Positions 33,081 to 42,199 of a DNA stretch of 47,074 bases are shown here, piece after piece. Each line of letters begins with the position of its first letter. Position 1 is the first letter of the stretch. This stretch comes from Bacteroidota bacterium. Its GTDB lineage: Bacteria; Bacteroidota; Bacteroidia; Palsa-965. Under the pieces are notes generated by a model. That model was not told where the DNA came from, ran no database searches, and worked only from the letters and a program-made list of their open reading frames with translations. The DNA lies in NCBI GenBank assembly GCA_021299855.1, contig JAJTEY010000020.1, positions 1 through 47,074 on the forward strand, in the 5' to 3' direction. The translations under genes and the position numbers were made by a program.

Positions 33081-34649
33081 TTAGTTCTTTAATGGAAAAT
33101 CCATCTGCAATTCAGGCACGTAGGATGATTTGTCCAAAATACCAATTTGTTTCGTTACCGGCGCATAACCATCTGCTTCAATTACCAGATCGTAATTGCC
33201 CGGAGGTAAAATTACTACGAAGCGCCCTGTATTTCCGTTAGGCACATAATTGCCTACCAACTCATTGGTTTTCTTATCGTATGCTGTTAAGAATACTGAA
33301 TTAAACGCCGGTTTAGAACTTCCTTCAAACTTAATTTCGCCCGTTATAACGGTATATCTGGGCTCAACATCATTAAATGTAACACGGTAAATATCGAGGT
33401 CACCCATACTGTCTTCGCGCTTCGCAGCCAAATAACCGTAACGACCATTTTCAGAAATTCTGAAATTGGAATTGTCCTCCGGCGTATTAATCGGGAATCC
33501 AAGATTTCTAGCGCCATTGAAGCTATTCGAAGCTTCCTCCCACTCGCTCTTAAAAATATCGTAGCCACCCATGCTGCTGTGTCCTTTTGAACTGAAGTAC
33601 AACGTTTTTTCGTCGGGTGACAAACTCGGAAAATCCTCGTCAAACGGCGAATTCACCTGCGTTCCTAAATTAACGGCAGGTCCAAACTTTCCGTTAGGCA
33701 AACGCTTACTTAAATACAAATCCATACCGCCTAACCCACCGGGTCTGTTACTGGCGAAGTACACCGTATTGCCGTCATTGGTAATACAAGCTGCAATTTC
33801 AAAACCTTTACTGGAATTGATATTTTCGTCGAGTTTAACCGGTTTTTTATAAATATTCCTCTGCTTGTCATATTCTGCAATGTAGATATCGTTAATACCT
33901 GTTTCATTATCATAATACAACACCATGTAATTACCATTGGCACTCATACCAACAACTTCTACATTCCCGGATGCAGAACTGACGGGATTACCGATATTCC
34001 TTGATTTCGTAAAACCACCATCCATTACGCGAGAGATATAAACCGCAGAATAATACGATCCATCATCACGACGCAAATTACCGCCATCGGAACGTTTTGT
34101 ATTATAAACCATAAACGATTCATCCGTTGTAATAAACGGATAATACTCCGGAAACTGCGTATTTACTGAACTTCCCAAATTTTCAAATGTCACATTTAAC
34201 GGATATTTCATCAACTCTTTCGCATTATAACAGTTCTGGATCTCACGATCTACGTCAGCGAGATTTTCAGGAGTTCCTTTACCAATGCGTTTGAAGTCGT
34301 TATAGCAACGCAATGCATCATCAAAGCGATAAGCAAAGTGATAAGTACGACCTAATAAAAACATCGCATCGGGTTCGTATTTCGGCTGACGTGTAACAAG
34401 TTCCAGATATGGGATTGCTTTTGCCTTATTGATATTGGTATTCAGATAACAAATTCCGATGCGATAATTGTATTCCACGTTACGATTATCATCTTCCAGC
34501 AAATCGAGATAAGCCGTTAACGCCTCTTCGTAGTTCTCCTTTTTGAATTTTTCTTCGGCAAGTTTTCTATCGGCATCAGCATCGTCTTGAGCAAACAAAT
34601 TGATCGCGGTCAACATCACACCTAAGGCAAGAAAATTTCGGATTATCAT
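33081..34649 (-). CDS. TPR-PD40 (WD40-like beta-propeller) envelope protein with regulatory-domain tail
   Basis: 522 aa from ATG 34649 (MIIRNFLALGVMLTAINLFAQDD), which restores a good signal peptide; the ORF-track start adds 19 residues before it. TPRs follow (KLAEEKFKKENYEEALTAYLDLLED, AIPYLELVTRQPKYEPDAMFLLGRTYHF), then a six-bladed PD40 propeller (YYPFITTDESFMVYNTKRSDG, NGNYMVLYYDNETGIND, DGNTVYFASNRPGGLGGMDLY, DEKTLYFSSKGHSSMGGYDIF, NGRYGYLAAKREDSMGDLDIY). The C-terminal ~80 residues look like a carboxypeptidase regulatory domain (PPGNYDLVIEADGYAPV). This is the order of T9SS PorE-type proteins, but the OmpA domain that binds peptidoglycan is missing. So it is related but not clearly PorE. 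Confidence 0.88.
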   Translation of the reverse strand: MIIRNFLALGVMLTAINLFAQDDADADRKLAEEKFKKENYEEALTAYLDLLEDDNRNVEYNYRIGICYLNTNINKAKAIPYLELVTRQPKYEPDAMFLLGRTYHFAYRFDDALRCYNDFKRIGKGTPENLADVDREIQNCYNAKELMKYPLNVTFENLGSSVNTQFPEYYPFITTDESFMVYNTKRSDGGNLRRDDGSYYSAVYISRVMDGGFTKSRNIGNPVSSASGNVEVVGMSANGNYMVLYYDNETGINDIYIAEYDKQRNIYKKPVKLDENINSSKGFEIAACITNDGNTVYFASNRPGGLGGMDLYLSKRLPNGKFGPAVNLGTQVNSPFDEDFPSLSPDEKTLYFSSKGHSSMGGYDIFKSEWEEASNSFNGARNLGFPINTPEDNSNFRISENGRYGYLAAKREDSMGDLDIYRVTFNDVEPRYTVITGEIKFEGSSKPAFNSVFLTAYDKKTNELVGNYVPNGNTGRFVVILPPGNYDLVIEADGYAPVTKQIGILDKSSYVPELQMDFPLKN

Positions 34650-34724
34650 AGCTTTTGTTTTAAGGCTGCAAAGGTAGGTAATGAAGTCTTCCTTTCGACG
34701 AAACACAAGAATACATCGACAAAA

Positions 34725-35405
34725 TTACGGCAACAGAATTCTTCGCTCTTGACCTAAATCGTTTTCGATCAGTATTGACACCGGATAACGTTGAGCTTCA
34801 ATTTCAGACATGAACCACTTGCGCCCAAACGGAACCAATAAAAGCAATCCTTCATCATTGCCCAAAGCCGTAAAGGTTTCGGAATTTTCTTGTCTCGTAA
34901 ATCCGCTCACGCCGTGGGTTGCGGAAATCCATTCCGAAAAAAGCATAACATCATCTACACCAATTCCAATTTCGCTAACGCCTAGCACAGCATTTGCAGA
35001 AAAACGTGGTGAATTGCGCGCAGGGGCAATCGCAGCTCTTGCAATAAATTCTACAATGTTTCCACTTCCGGCATCCGGAATATCATTGCAAAAGATGGAA
35101 CGCGCTTTCCATGCTGGAAATTCCACAACACCGTCACGTGCATCTTTACCATCAAGAATTGGAACACCTTTGGAATTCAACCACAGTTGGGCATCGGGCA
35201 ATTGGTCGGGACGAATGTTAAATGCAAAGTGATAAGCCGCATCATTGGGACCGGGAACAAAATTCACCCGTGTATATCCTGCCTGAAACGATAGTCCGTC
35301 TGTTTCCCCAACAACAGGAATTTCAGGGAATCCGAGTAACTCACAATAAAACGATTTCATTTCCGAGATAGCACCGGAAGCTAATGTGAGTTCTTTAATT
35401 TTCAT
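34725..35405 (-). CDS. VOC-superfamily (glyoxalase-like) protein
   Basis: 226 aa with two VOC modules: MKIKELTLASGAISEMKSFYCELLGFPEI ... IVEFIARA (about 1-125) and LGVSEIGIGVDDVMLFSEWISATHGV ... (about 140-226). VOC proteins bind metal ions and isomerise or cleave small substrates, or bind drugs. Metal residues cannot be assigned with confidence. It follows the GlcD-type oxidase gene after 5 bp on the same strand, so the two are probably co-transcribed and may act on related metabolites. The substrate is unknown. Confidence 0.85.
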   Translation of the reverse strand: MKIKELTLASGAISEMKSFYCELLGFPEIPVVGETDGLSFQAGYTRVNFVPGPNDAAYHFAFNIRPDQLPDAQLWLNSKGVPILDGKDARDGVVEFPAWKARSIFCNDIPDAGSGNIVEFIARAAIAPARNSPRFSANAVLGVSEIGIGVDDVMLFSEWISATHGVSGFTRQENSETFTALGNDEGLLLLVPFGRKWFMSEIEAQRYPVSILIENDLGQERRILLP

Positions 35406-35410
35406 GTGGT

Positions 35411-36829
35411 TTAATTTTTATCAGCGTACATGATTTTGCCCGGATTTAATATGTTATTTGGGTCGAACACATTTTTAATTCCTTTCATAAGATTGATGCG
35501 CGTGCTATCCACCGCGATCGGCAAATAAGGTTGTTGCACTAAACCAATACCGTGTTCACCCGAAATCGTTCCGCCCAATTTCACGCACAATTCAAATATT
35601 TCACGAATGCCTTTGGGTAATTCATTTTCCCAGGAATGTACATCCAAATCACCGCGTATAATATTGACATGCATATTTCCATCACCGGCGTGTCCGTAAC
35701 AAACGGATTTAAACCCATACCGTGCACCAATTTCTTTAACACCTTTCAGCAGAGCAGGCAATTCGGCACGTGGCACAACAGTATCCTCTTCTTTGTAAAC
35801 ACTATTCGCTTTCACTGCTTCAGCTACTTTGCGGCGCATTTTCCACAGCATGTCTTTTTGATCGGCACTTTCGGCAAACAACAACTCTCCTGCTTCATAT
35901 TGCTCCATAACGGTAGCTATACGCTCCATTTCTTTCATCAAAACTTCGGATTCGTTTCCGTCTACTTCAATTAATAAATGCGCCTGAACATCATCCGTAA
36001 CAGTGACATTAATATCATCGTGAAAACGCATCACCCAATCGATGGCATCACGCTCCATAAATTCTAATGCAGATGGTGTCATTCCTGCGCGAAACACAGC
36101 ACTCACGGCTTCACAAGCTTTCTCAGCACTACTGAACGGCGCGAGCATCAACAAACTGTGCTGTGGCATTGGTATTAATCGAAACACAATTGCCGTGATA
36201 ATGCCTAAGGTGCCTTCACTGCCGATCATAAGGTGAGTTAGGTTGTAGCCGGTAGAATATTTGAGCACATTGGCTCCTGTCCAAATAATTTCTCCTGTTG
36301 GTAAAACCACTTGCATGTTCAACACATAATCGCGTGTGGTGCCGTATTTCACTGCTTTAGGACCGCCCGAGCTATGCGCTAAATTACCACCCAAAAAACA
36401 GCTTCCTTTGGATGCGGGATCAGGAGGATAAAACAAGTTTTTCTCTTTTACCGCATGCTGAAATTCTTCATTTATTACTCCGGGCTGAACCGTGGCTTGC
36501 AAATTCCGCTCATCAATATTTAGAATGCGATTGAAGCGTTCCATGCTGATCACAATTCCTCCGAATACAGGAAGCGCTCCACCACTTAATCCTGTTCCTG
36601 CGCCTCGCGGAGTAACCGGAATTCGATGCGCATTAGCCAATTTCAGAATTTCACTTATTTGTTCCGGTGTTTGAGGTTTAACAGCAACTGCCGGTTTAAA
36701 CACTAAATCTTCGGTTTCATCACTGGAATAATTCAACAAGCGTTCTTCATCCACAATCACATTTTCTTTACCACAAATTTGTGTTAATGCTGAAATGATA
36801 TCCGGAGTTACCGTGCCGTAAGAATTCAT
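35411..36829 (-). CDS. FAD-linked oxidase, GlcD/D-lactate dehydrogenase type
   Basis: 472 aa. The FAD-binding PCMH fold (PVTPRGAGTGLSGGALPVFGG, about 70-95; GTLGIITAIVFRL, about 205) and the FAD-oxidase C domain (YGHAGDGNMHVNI, about 375; SGEHGIGLVQQPYL, about 415) are complete. Relatives oxidise glycolate, D-lactate or other 2-hydroxy acids in the cytoplasm and pass electrons to quinone or a partner. The Fe-S partner subunits GlcE and GlcF are absent here, so this may be a single-subunit enzyme. The substrate is not decided by the sequence. It heads a two-gene unit with the VOC protein. Confidence 0.92.
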   Translation of the reverse strand: MNSYGTVTPDIISALTQICGKENVIVDEERLLNYSSDETEDLVFKPAVAVKPQTPEQISEILKLANAHRIPVTPRGAGTGLSGGALPVFGGIVISMERFNRILNIDERNLQATVQPGVINEEFQHAVKEKNLFYPPDPASKGSCFLGGNLAHSSGGPKAVKYGTTRDYVLNMQVVLPTGEIIWTGANVLKYSTGYNLTHLMIGSEGTLGIITAIVFRLIPMPQHSLLMLAPFSSAEKACEAVSAVFRAGMTPSALEFMERDAIDWVMRFHDDINVTVTDDVQAHLLIEVDGNESEVLMKEMERIATVMEQYEAGELLFAESADQKDMLWKMRRKVAEAVKANSVYKEEDTVVPRAELPALLKGVKEIGARYGFKSVCYGHAGDGNMHVNIIRGDLDVHSWENELPKGIREIFELCVKLGGTISGEHGIGLVQQPYLPIAVDSTRINLMKGIKNVFDPNNILNPGKIMYADKN

Positions 36830-36890
36830 ACCGTTTGTACTGTTTTTTATCCTCCCATACCGCTTCTATTCAGGTATTGTTCAGATTACG

Positions 36891-36898
36891 TATTTTCA
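36891..36898 (+). promoter_or_regulatory. Candidate -7 element for the DPP-IV gene
   Basis: TATTTTCA (7/8 to TAnnTTTG with A at the last base) lies 22 nt before the ATG at 36920, with an AAAGGA stretch between that could be a weak ribosome-binding site. Confidence 0.3.
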
Positions 36899-36919
36899 CC
36901 AAAATTAAAGGAATATCAC

Positions 36920-39109
36920 ATGAATAGAACTCATCGCCTGATTTTACTGATCGCAATTTTTATTGGTACCGCAGGGCCTTTCATTGCTCAGAACAACATT
37001 ACGCTGGAAGATATTTACGTTAAACGAACCTTCCGGCAGGAAATGGTTTTTGGCTTTAACTGGTCTAATGACGGACAGCGTTACATGATGTTTGATGCTG
37101 ACGAAGATGGCAATCAGGGATTGTATTATTTCTCTGCGGCAACGGGAAAACGGGAGAAATCTATTTTCATGATGCATGAACTTACTCCGCAAGGTGGCGG
37201 AAAACCAATCGAATTGGAAAATTTCACCTTTAGCCCGAACGAGCAATTGGTGATGATTTCAACAGGAACTGAAAAGATTTATCGCTACTCCACAACAGAA
37301 GAAAATTACATTTTCGATTTGAAGACACGTCAGTTAAAGCCGTTATCCAAAGGCGGGAAACAACGTCTGGCTCAGTTTTCCCCGGATTCAAAACAGGTTG
37401 CATTTGTTCGTGATAACAACATTTTCGTGACAGACATTGCCACCGGTAAAGAAACTCAAATCACGTTTGACGGTGAATGGAACAAAATCATTAACGGTGG
37501 AACGGATTGGGTGTATGAGGAAGAATTTGCTTTGCCTAACGGTATTTATTGGTCGCCGGACAGCAAGAAAGTGGCATATTACCGCTTTGATGAATCGCGG
37601 GTAAAGGAATTTCAAATGACGATGTACAACACCGGTTTATATCCGGAACCATACACGTTTAAATATCCGAAAGCCGGCGAAGAAAATTCTATCGTGAGCA
37701 TTCATATTTACGATGTAACGTCGGGAAAAACTACAACCGTTGATGTTGGTCCGGAAAAAGACCAGTACATCCCACGCATCATGTGGACACGCAATCCGAA
37801 TCAGTTGTGCGTGTATAGAATGAATCGTTTGCAAAACAAGTTGGACTTGTTACTCGCCAATGCAGCTGACGGGAAATCCAATTTGATCATGACGGAAACA
37901 AGTCCGCAGTACATAGAAGTACACGACCACATGACTTTTCTGAAGGACGGTAATTCGTTTGTGTGGAGCTCGGATCGAGATGGACATACTCATCTGTATG
38001 TGTTCACTTTCGATGGTATGATGAAATACCAGTTAACCAAAGGCGATTATGATGTGATCAGCGTTTACGGTGTTGATGAAAATACGGATCAGATTTATTA
38101 TCAGTCCAACAAAGAAGGTGTTACACAACGTCACGTCTACAGCGTTAAACTGAGCGGTTCCCAAGAAAAGAAATTGGTAACACGTCCCGGAAACAATTCG
38201 GCCAATTTTGGAACCGGCATGAAGTATTTTATCAATACACATTCTTCTGCCAACACTCCGGCATTTATCACTTTGCACAACGGCACCGGTAAAGAAGTTC
38301 GCGTGCTGAAGACGAATCAGAAATTGCAGGAAACCGTTCAACAATTCGGATTCAGCAAAAAGGAGTTTTTTACTTTCAAAAACCGCGACGGTATTGAATT
38401 ACACGGATGGATGATCAAACCGGCAAAAATTGATCCGGCGAAAAAATATCCGGTTCTGATGCATGTATATGGAGGTCCCGGACACAATACAGTTGTTGAT
38501 CAATGGGATCGTGATCTGGCGTGGCATCAAATGTTGGCTCAGAAAGGATACATTGTTGTTTCTGTAGACAATCGTGGTACAGAATATCGCGGTACTGCTT
38601 TCAAAAAAGCGACGTACGGAAAGATGGGAGAATTAGAGAGTGCGGACCAGATTGATGCCGCAAAACATTTGGGCTCATTACCATTTGTAGACAGTAAACG
38701 TATCGGTATTCAGGGGTGGAGTTACGGAGGCTACATGTCCAGTTTGTGTTTAGGTGTTGGTGCGCAATACTTCAAAATGGCCATTGCTGTTGCACCTGTC
38801 GGTAACTGGAGATTTTACGATTCTATCTATACCGAGCGTTACATGGGACTTCCAAAAGATAATGCTAAAGGATATGATGCCTTCTCTCCTACTCACAACA
38901 TGAATAAGGTGGAAGGAGAATTGCTGCTGGTGCATGGTACTGCAGATGACAATGTGCACTTCCAGAATTCGGTGGAAATGGTAAACGCGCTTATTAAAGC
39001 CAATGTGCAGTTCGAATTTTACATGTATCCCGACCAGGATCACGGCATTGGTGCGGGGCGTTACCACTTGTATACCAAAATGACCGATTTTATTTTGGAG
39101 AATCTTTAA
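36920..39109 (+). CDS. Dipeptidyl peptidase IV (S9B)
   Basis: 729 aa with a signal peptide (MNRTHRLILLIAIFIGTAGPFIAQ). An N-terminal beta-propeller is followed by an alpha/beta-hydrolase domain. The catalytic triad is Ser601 (GWSYGGY), Asp676 (GTADDNVHF) and His708 (DQDHGIG). The double-Glu anchor for the substrate amino end, DWVYEEEF (about 196-203), is as in human DPP-IV and separates it from prolyl oligopeptidases. It cuts X-Pro or X-Ala dipeptides from the N-termini of peptides in the periplasm. A POT peptide transporter starts 63 bp downstream on the same strand, so both serve peptide uptake. Confidence 0.95.
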   Translation: MNRTHRLILLIAIFIGTAGPFIAQNNITLEDIYVKRTFRQEMVFGFNWSNDGQRYMMFDADEDGNQGLYYFSAATGKREKSIFMMHELTPQGGGKPIELENFTFSPNEQLVMISTGTEKIYRYSTTEENYIFDLKTRQLKPLSKGGKQRLAQFSPDSKQVAFVRDNNIFVTDIATGKETQITFDGEWNKIINGGTDWVYEEEFALPNGIYWSPDSKKVAYYRFDESRVKEFQMTMYNTGLYPEPYTFKYPKAGEENSIVSIHIYDVTSGKTTTVDVGPEKDQYIPRIMWTRNPNQLCVYRMNRLQNKLDLLLANAADGKSNLIMTETSPQYIEVHDHMTFLKDGNSFVWSSDRDGHTHLYVFTFDGMMKYQLTKGDYDVISVYGVDENTDQIYYQSNKEGVTQRHVYSVKLSGSQEKKLVTRPGNNSANFGTGMKYFINTHSSANTPAFITLHNGTGKEVRVLKTNQKLQETVQQFGFSKKEFFTFKNRDGIELHGWMIKPAKIDPAKKYPVLMHVYGGPGHNTVVDQWDRDLAWHQMLAQKGYIVVSVDNRGTEYRGTAFKKATYGKMGELESADQIDAAKHLGSLPFVDSKRIGIQGWSYGGYMSSLCLGVGAQYFKMAIAVAPVGNWRFYDSIYTERYMGLPKDNAKGYDAFSPTHNMNKVEGELLLVHGTADDNVHFQNSVEMVNALIKANVQFEFYMYPDQDHGIGAGRYHLYTKMTDFILENL

Positions 39110-39138
39110 TCAGCAGTATCTCGAAACAGGTACAATGT

Positions 39139-39146
39139 TATATTCG
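39139..39146 (+). promoter_or_regulatory. Candidate -7 element for the first POT transporter
   Basis: TATATTCG (7/8 to TAnnTTTG) lies 26 nt before the ATG at 39173. The gene could also be read from the upstream DPP-IV transcript, since no terminator is visible between them. Confidence 0.35.
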
Positions 39147-39172
39147 CAGATCATTAATTAAATAATCACGAA

Positions 39173-40546
39173 ATGTCTGAGACAAAAAAAGGTCATCCGC
39201 CCGGGCTCTATTTGCTTTTTGCAACAGAGATGTGGGAGCGCTTCAGCTATTATGGAATGCGCGGATTGTTGATGCTTTATTTAACGAAAGCAGCTATTGA
39301 AGGAGGTTTAGGATTTGAAGATGGAGACGCGGGTCTTATCTATGGAATCTATACCGGTTTGGTTTACTTAACGCCCATTTTTGGTGGATGGTTAGCCGAT
39401 AATTACCTCGGACAACGTAAATCAATTACAATAGGTGGTATTACGATGGCATTGGGCCAGTTTGCCTTGTTTTTCTCTTCTCAGGAAAACCTTGGCATGT
39501 TTTACGCCGGCTTGGTGTTGTTGATTATCGGTAATGGTTTCTTTAAGCCCAACATTTCTACCGTTGTTGGACAACTGTATCCTCCGGGAGACAGTCGCAA
39601 AGATTCTGCGTTTACCATTTTCTATATGGGTATCAACCTAGGTGCTTTCCTTGCACCGTTGGTTTGCGGAACATTGGCTGAAGATACTTTCGCCGTTAAA
39701 GACGCAGCAGGAAATATCACTTCATACGGCTTCAACTACGGCTTCCTCGCAGCCGGTATCGGTATGGTTTTAGGTCAATTGATGTTCAATTTGCTTGGGC
39801 AAAAGTATCTGGGTGATTTAGGTGTTGAAGCAGGTGCCAAACAAAGCAAAGCTGAAGCAGCCGTTCAACCGCCTTTGACGAAAGAAGAGAAAAATCGCTT
39901 GACGGTTATCATTATCATGATGTTGTTCAACATCTTCTTCTGGGCAGGATTCGAACAAGCGGGAAGTTCTATCAGTTTATACACCGACCGCTACATTGAT
40001 CGACATGTAGATTTCCTGGATTGGACGATTCCAACTTCTTTCTTCCAGTCCGTAAACCCTTTGTTTATAGTATTGTTAGGACCTGTGTTTACTTTATTGT
40101 GGATGCGCTTAGGAAGCCGCGGTAAGGAACCGAATACAATTGTGAAAATGGCCCTTGGAATGATTTTATTGGGCGTTGGTTTCTTCTTTATGATTGGTGC
40201 AGGTGTTGCCCGCGGTGGAGATGACGCTCCTGATACCGCAAAAGCAGGCTTGATGTGGTTGGTTGGAACATACCTTATTCATACCATGGGTGAATTGTGT
40301 TTATCGCCTATCGGTCTTTCTATGGTTACGAAACTGGCTCCACTTCGCTTAGGCTCGTTGATGATGGGCGTATGGTTCCTCAGTAGCTTCGTAGCGAATT
40401 TTCTGTCCGGGTATCTGGTACAGTTCTTCGGTAAAATGGGAGCTATGACCATTTTCGGATTAATTGCATTGATTGTAATTGTTCTTGGAATTGTGATCTT
40501 ATTGTTATCGAAAAAGTTGTTGCAAATGATGCACGGCGTAAAATAA
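39173..40546 (+). CDS. Proton-dependent di/tripeptide transporter (POT/PTR family)
   Basis: 457 aa, about 12-14 membrane helices. POT signatures are present: TEMWERFSYYGMRGLL (ExxERFxYYG, proton and peptide site), DNYLGQRKSI loop, GNGFFKPNIST (the PTR2 signature), and GELCLSPIGLSMVTKLAP in the C-terminal half. It imports di- and tripeptides with protons across the inner membrane. It follows the DPP-IV gene and is closed by a strong terminator. A paralogue lies 1.9 kb downstream. Confidence 0.95.
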   Translation: MSETKKGHPPGLYLLFATEMWERFSYYGMRGLLMLYLTKAAIEGGLGFEDGDAGLIYGIYTGLVYLTPIFGGWLADNYLGQRKSITIGGITMALGQFALFFSSQENLGMFYAGLVLLIIGNGFFKPNISTVVGQLYPPGDSRKDSAFTIFYMGINLGAFLAPLVCGTLAEDTFAVKDAAGNITSYGFNYGFLAAGIGMVLGQLMFNLLGQKYLGDLGVEAGAKQSKAEAAVQPPLTKEEKNRLTVIIIMMLFNIFFWAGFEQAGSSISLYTDRYIDRHVDFLDWTIPTSFFQSVNPLFIVLLGPVFTLLWMRLGSRGKEPNTIVKMALGMILLGVGFFFMIGAGVARGGDDAPDTAKAGLMWLVGTYLIHTMGELCLSPIGLSMVTKLAPLRLGSLMMGVWFLSSFVANFLSGYLVQFFGKMGAMTIFGLIALIVIVLGIVILLLSKKLLQMMHGVK

Positions 40547-40565
40547 CGGCATACGCTTTGATATG

Positions 40566-40596
40566 AAAACAGGGGTCTAAAGCCCCTGTTTTTTTT
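40566..40596 (+). terminator. Strong intrinsic terminator of the DPP-IV/POT unit
   Basis: AAAACAGGGG / CCCCTGTTTT make a 10-bp stem with a 7-nt loop, followed by a run of eight T residues, 20 nt after the POT stop codon. Confidence 0.92.
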
Positions 40597-40597
40597 A

Positions 40598-40605
40598 TAA
40601 CTTTA
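40598..40605 (+). promoter_or_regulatory. Candidate -7 element for the thioredoxin-fold gene
   Basis: TAACTTTA (7/8 to TAnnTTTG) lies 3 nt before the first of two ATGs at 40609/40612, directly behind the terminator. Confidence 0.4.
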
Positions 40606-40608
40606 CGG

Positions 40609-41217
40609 ATGATGAAAAAAGTACTACTTCTTGTCGGCGTTGCTTTTGTATCAACTATTGGGTGGATGAGCTTCGGAAAAAGTGATGCTCAGGCGCAACA
40701 ACCTGCTCCACCTGAAACTATCAAATGGTATTCGGTGGAAGAAGCCGAAACACTAATGGATAAAGCACCGCGTAAAATGTTCATCGATTTTTATACCGGC
40801 TGGTGCGGCTGGTGTAAAGTGATGGACGCTAACACCTTTGCCAATCCGGTAATTGCTAAATACATGAACGAACATTATTACTGTGTGAAGTTCAACGCAG
40901 AAAGCTACGATACGGTAAGGTTTGCAGGACAAACATTTGTTAACCGTGGTAATAATCAACCCCGTTTCCCTCACGATTTTGCCGGCACTATAATGCAAGG
41001 CAAAATGTCTTATCCTACATATAGTTTCATTTCTAAAGGCACACAAGGCATTGGTATTATTTTAATGCCGGGGTATTATCCGCCGGAACAATTTGAACCG
41101 TATTTGCATTACTACGGCGAAAACAATGAAACCGTAATGACGTTTGAAGAGTTCAAGAAAACCTTCAAATCACAATTACCATCTGCACAACCCGCTCCTG
41201 CACCAACAGGCAAATAA
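40609..41217 (+). CDS. Exported thioredoxin-fold protein (CGWC)
   Basis: 202 aa, signal peptide about 1-30 (VLLLVGVAFVSTIGWM ... AQAQ). The thioredoxin domain carries FYTGWCGWCKVMD with Cys66/Cys69, like the DUF255/thioredoxin-7 type, then EHYYCVKFNAES and SYPTYSFISKGTQGIG. It probably works as a periplasmic thiol-disulfide protein; direction of the reaction is not clear. The last ~15 residues are rich in Pro, Ala and Thr. The small HTH protein gene follows after 1 bp, so they are co-transcribed. A second ATG one codon later is equally possible. Confidence 0.9.
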   Translation: MMKKVLLLVGVAFVSTIGWMSFGKSDAQAQQPAPPETIKWYSVEEAETLMDKAPRKMFIDFYTGWCGWCKVMDANTFANPVIAKYMNEHYYCVKFNAESYDTVRFAGQTFVNRGNNQPRFPHDFAGTIMQGKMSYPTYSFISKGTQGIGIILMPGYYPPEQFEPYLHYYGENNETVMTFEEFKKTFKSQLPSAQPAPAPTGK

Positions 41218-41218
41218 T

Positions 41219-41614
41219 ATGGATATTCAGGAACATTCTCCGGTTCTTAAAGAACGTATCATTGCTGTGCTTAATGCGCGTAATTTAAGCTATAAGCAAC
41301 TGGTAGATTATTTAGGCACTACTGAAGCGGAGTTGGATCAGGCGTTGGCCGATAATACGATTGAAATTCGTACGCTGGAGCTTATTTCGAAAGAATTACG
41401 AATTCCTTTGTACAGCTTCTTCCGCCATCACGAGCATCCTCAAAGTGAAGAAATACCGTATTACAACGTGAATATATGGGCACCCGCTCAAATGCAATTA
41501 CAGCAACAAAACGAACATCTGGTTGCAGAACTGGAACGTATGAAACTGGAAATCGCTAAAAAAGAACTGCTCATTCAGGCATTGGAAGAGCAGCTCAAAA
41601 AAGAAGGTCAATAA
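41219..41614 (+). CDS. Small HTH-like protein with C-terminal coiled coil
   Basis: 131 aa from ATG 41219, one base after the thioredoxin gene's stop (the ORF-track start at 41144 overlaps that gene). Residues about 10-60 (LKERIIAVLNARNLSYKQLVDYLGTTEAELDQAL... RTLELISKELRIPLYSFFR) fit an XRE/Cro-like helix-turn-helix. Residues about 90-131 (QQQNEHLVAELERMKLEIAKKELLIQALEEQLKKE) form a leucine-zipper-like coiled coil, so it likely dimerises. Probably a cytoplasmic DNA-binding regulator; targets unknown. It converges on the CAP gene, 6 bp away. Confidence 0.82.
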   Translation: MDIQEHSPVLKERIIAVLNARNLSYKQLVDYLGTTEAELDQALADNTIEIRTLELISKELRIPLYSFFRHHEHPQSEEIPYYNVNIWAPAQMQLQQQNEHLVAELERMKLEIAKKELLIQALEEQLKKEGQ

Positions 41615-41620
41615 ATAGGG

Positions 41621-42172
41621 TTAAGGCTTTTTCGGCTCACCTGCCGGATCTGTTTCTTCTCCGAACCAAACACAGGCATAGCCGTCTTTCATTCCGATTC
41701 CGATAGCACCCCACTTCATATCTTTCCAAATTCCCTGATTCATGAACACGGCGTTGTGAGGCTTACTGCTCTTCCAGCCATCAAGTGAACTTTTGGGTGT
41801 TGCTTTGTATCCGTTAGAAGCGCCGTGTGCACATTCATATCCATTACCCGTATATGTTGTACGTTTCTTCGGCTGGTCCCACATGCATGAAAACGTTGAT
41901 CGATCGGCAGGATTATAATTACAATCGCTCCATGCGTGGGTTAAATGTCCGATCTTATAAACGAGATCTTCACAATGCTTTTGTGCAACATAAGTCAGCG
42001 ATGCTGAAAACGGAATTTCGCTCAGGTTGTTTTCTTTCCTGTATTTATTGATCAGGCGATACAACTCCCATTCGTCCGAAGAGGCAGTAACTGCAACAGC
42101 CTTTTTGGGCGCATCCTGAAATCCGCTAATGATTACGAACACAGGGATAATCAACCACAATAATTTCGTCAT
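41621..42172 (-). CDS. Secreted CAP-domain (SCP-like) protein
   Basis: 183 aa with a signal peptide (MTKLLWLIIPVFVIISGFQ). The CAP domain (about 34-173) has LYRLINKYRKENNLSEIPFSASLTYVAQKHCEDLV, HLTHAWSDCNY, a GASNGYKATPKSSLDGWKSSKPHNAVFMN block and the GIGMKDGYACVWFG end. Cysteines (CEDL, SDCNY, SCMWDQ, YECAHG) suggest disulfides, fitting an exported protein. Bacterial CAP proteins are of unclear function; the putative His/Glu site cannot be fully assigned. A 17-bp inverted repeat lies just upstream of its start. Confidence 0.9.
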   Translation of the reverse strand: MTKLLWLIIPVFVIISGFQDAPKKAVAVTASSDEWELYRLINKYRKENNLSEIPFSASLTYVAQKHCEDLVYKIGHLTHAWSDCNYNPADRSTFSCMWDQPKKRTTYTGNGYECAHGASNGYKATPKSSLDGWKSSKPHNAVFMNQGIWKDMKWGAIGIGMKDGYACVWFGEETDPAGEPKKP

Positions 42173-42182
42173 AATAAATCAA

Positions 42183-42199
42183 TTATTGTACAACAATAA
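42183..42199. repeat. Inverted repeat upstream of the CAP gene
   Basis: TTATTGT and ACAATAA flank a 3-nt centre, 11 bp before the CAP gene start (minus strand). It may be an operator or a leader hairpin. The rest of the 230-bp gap to the second POT gene is AT-rich with no clear element; a weak GTGCA/TGCAC repeat occurs at 42265-42282. Confidence 0.4.
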
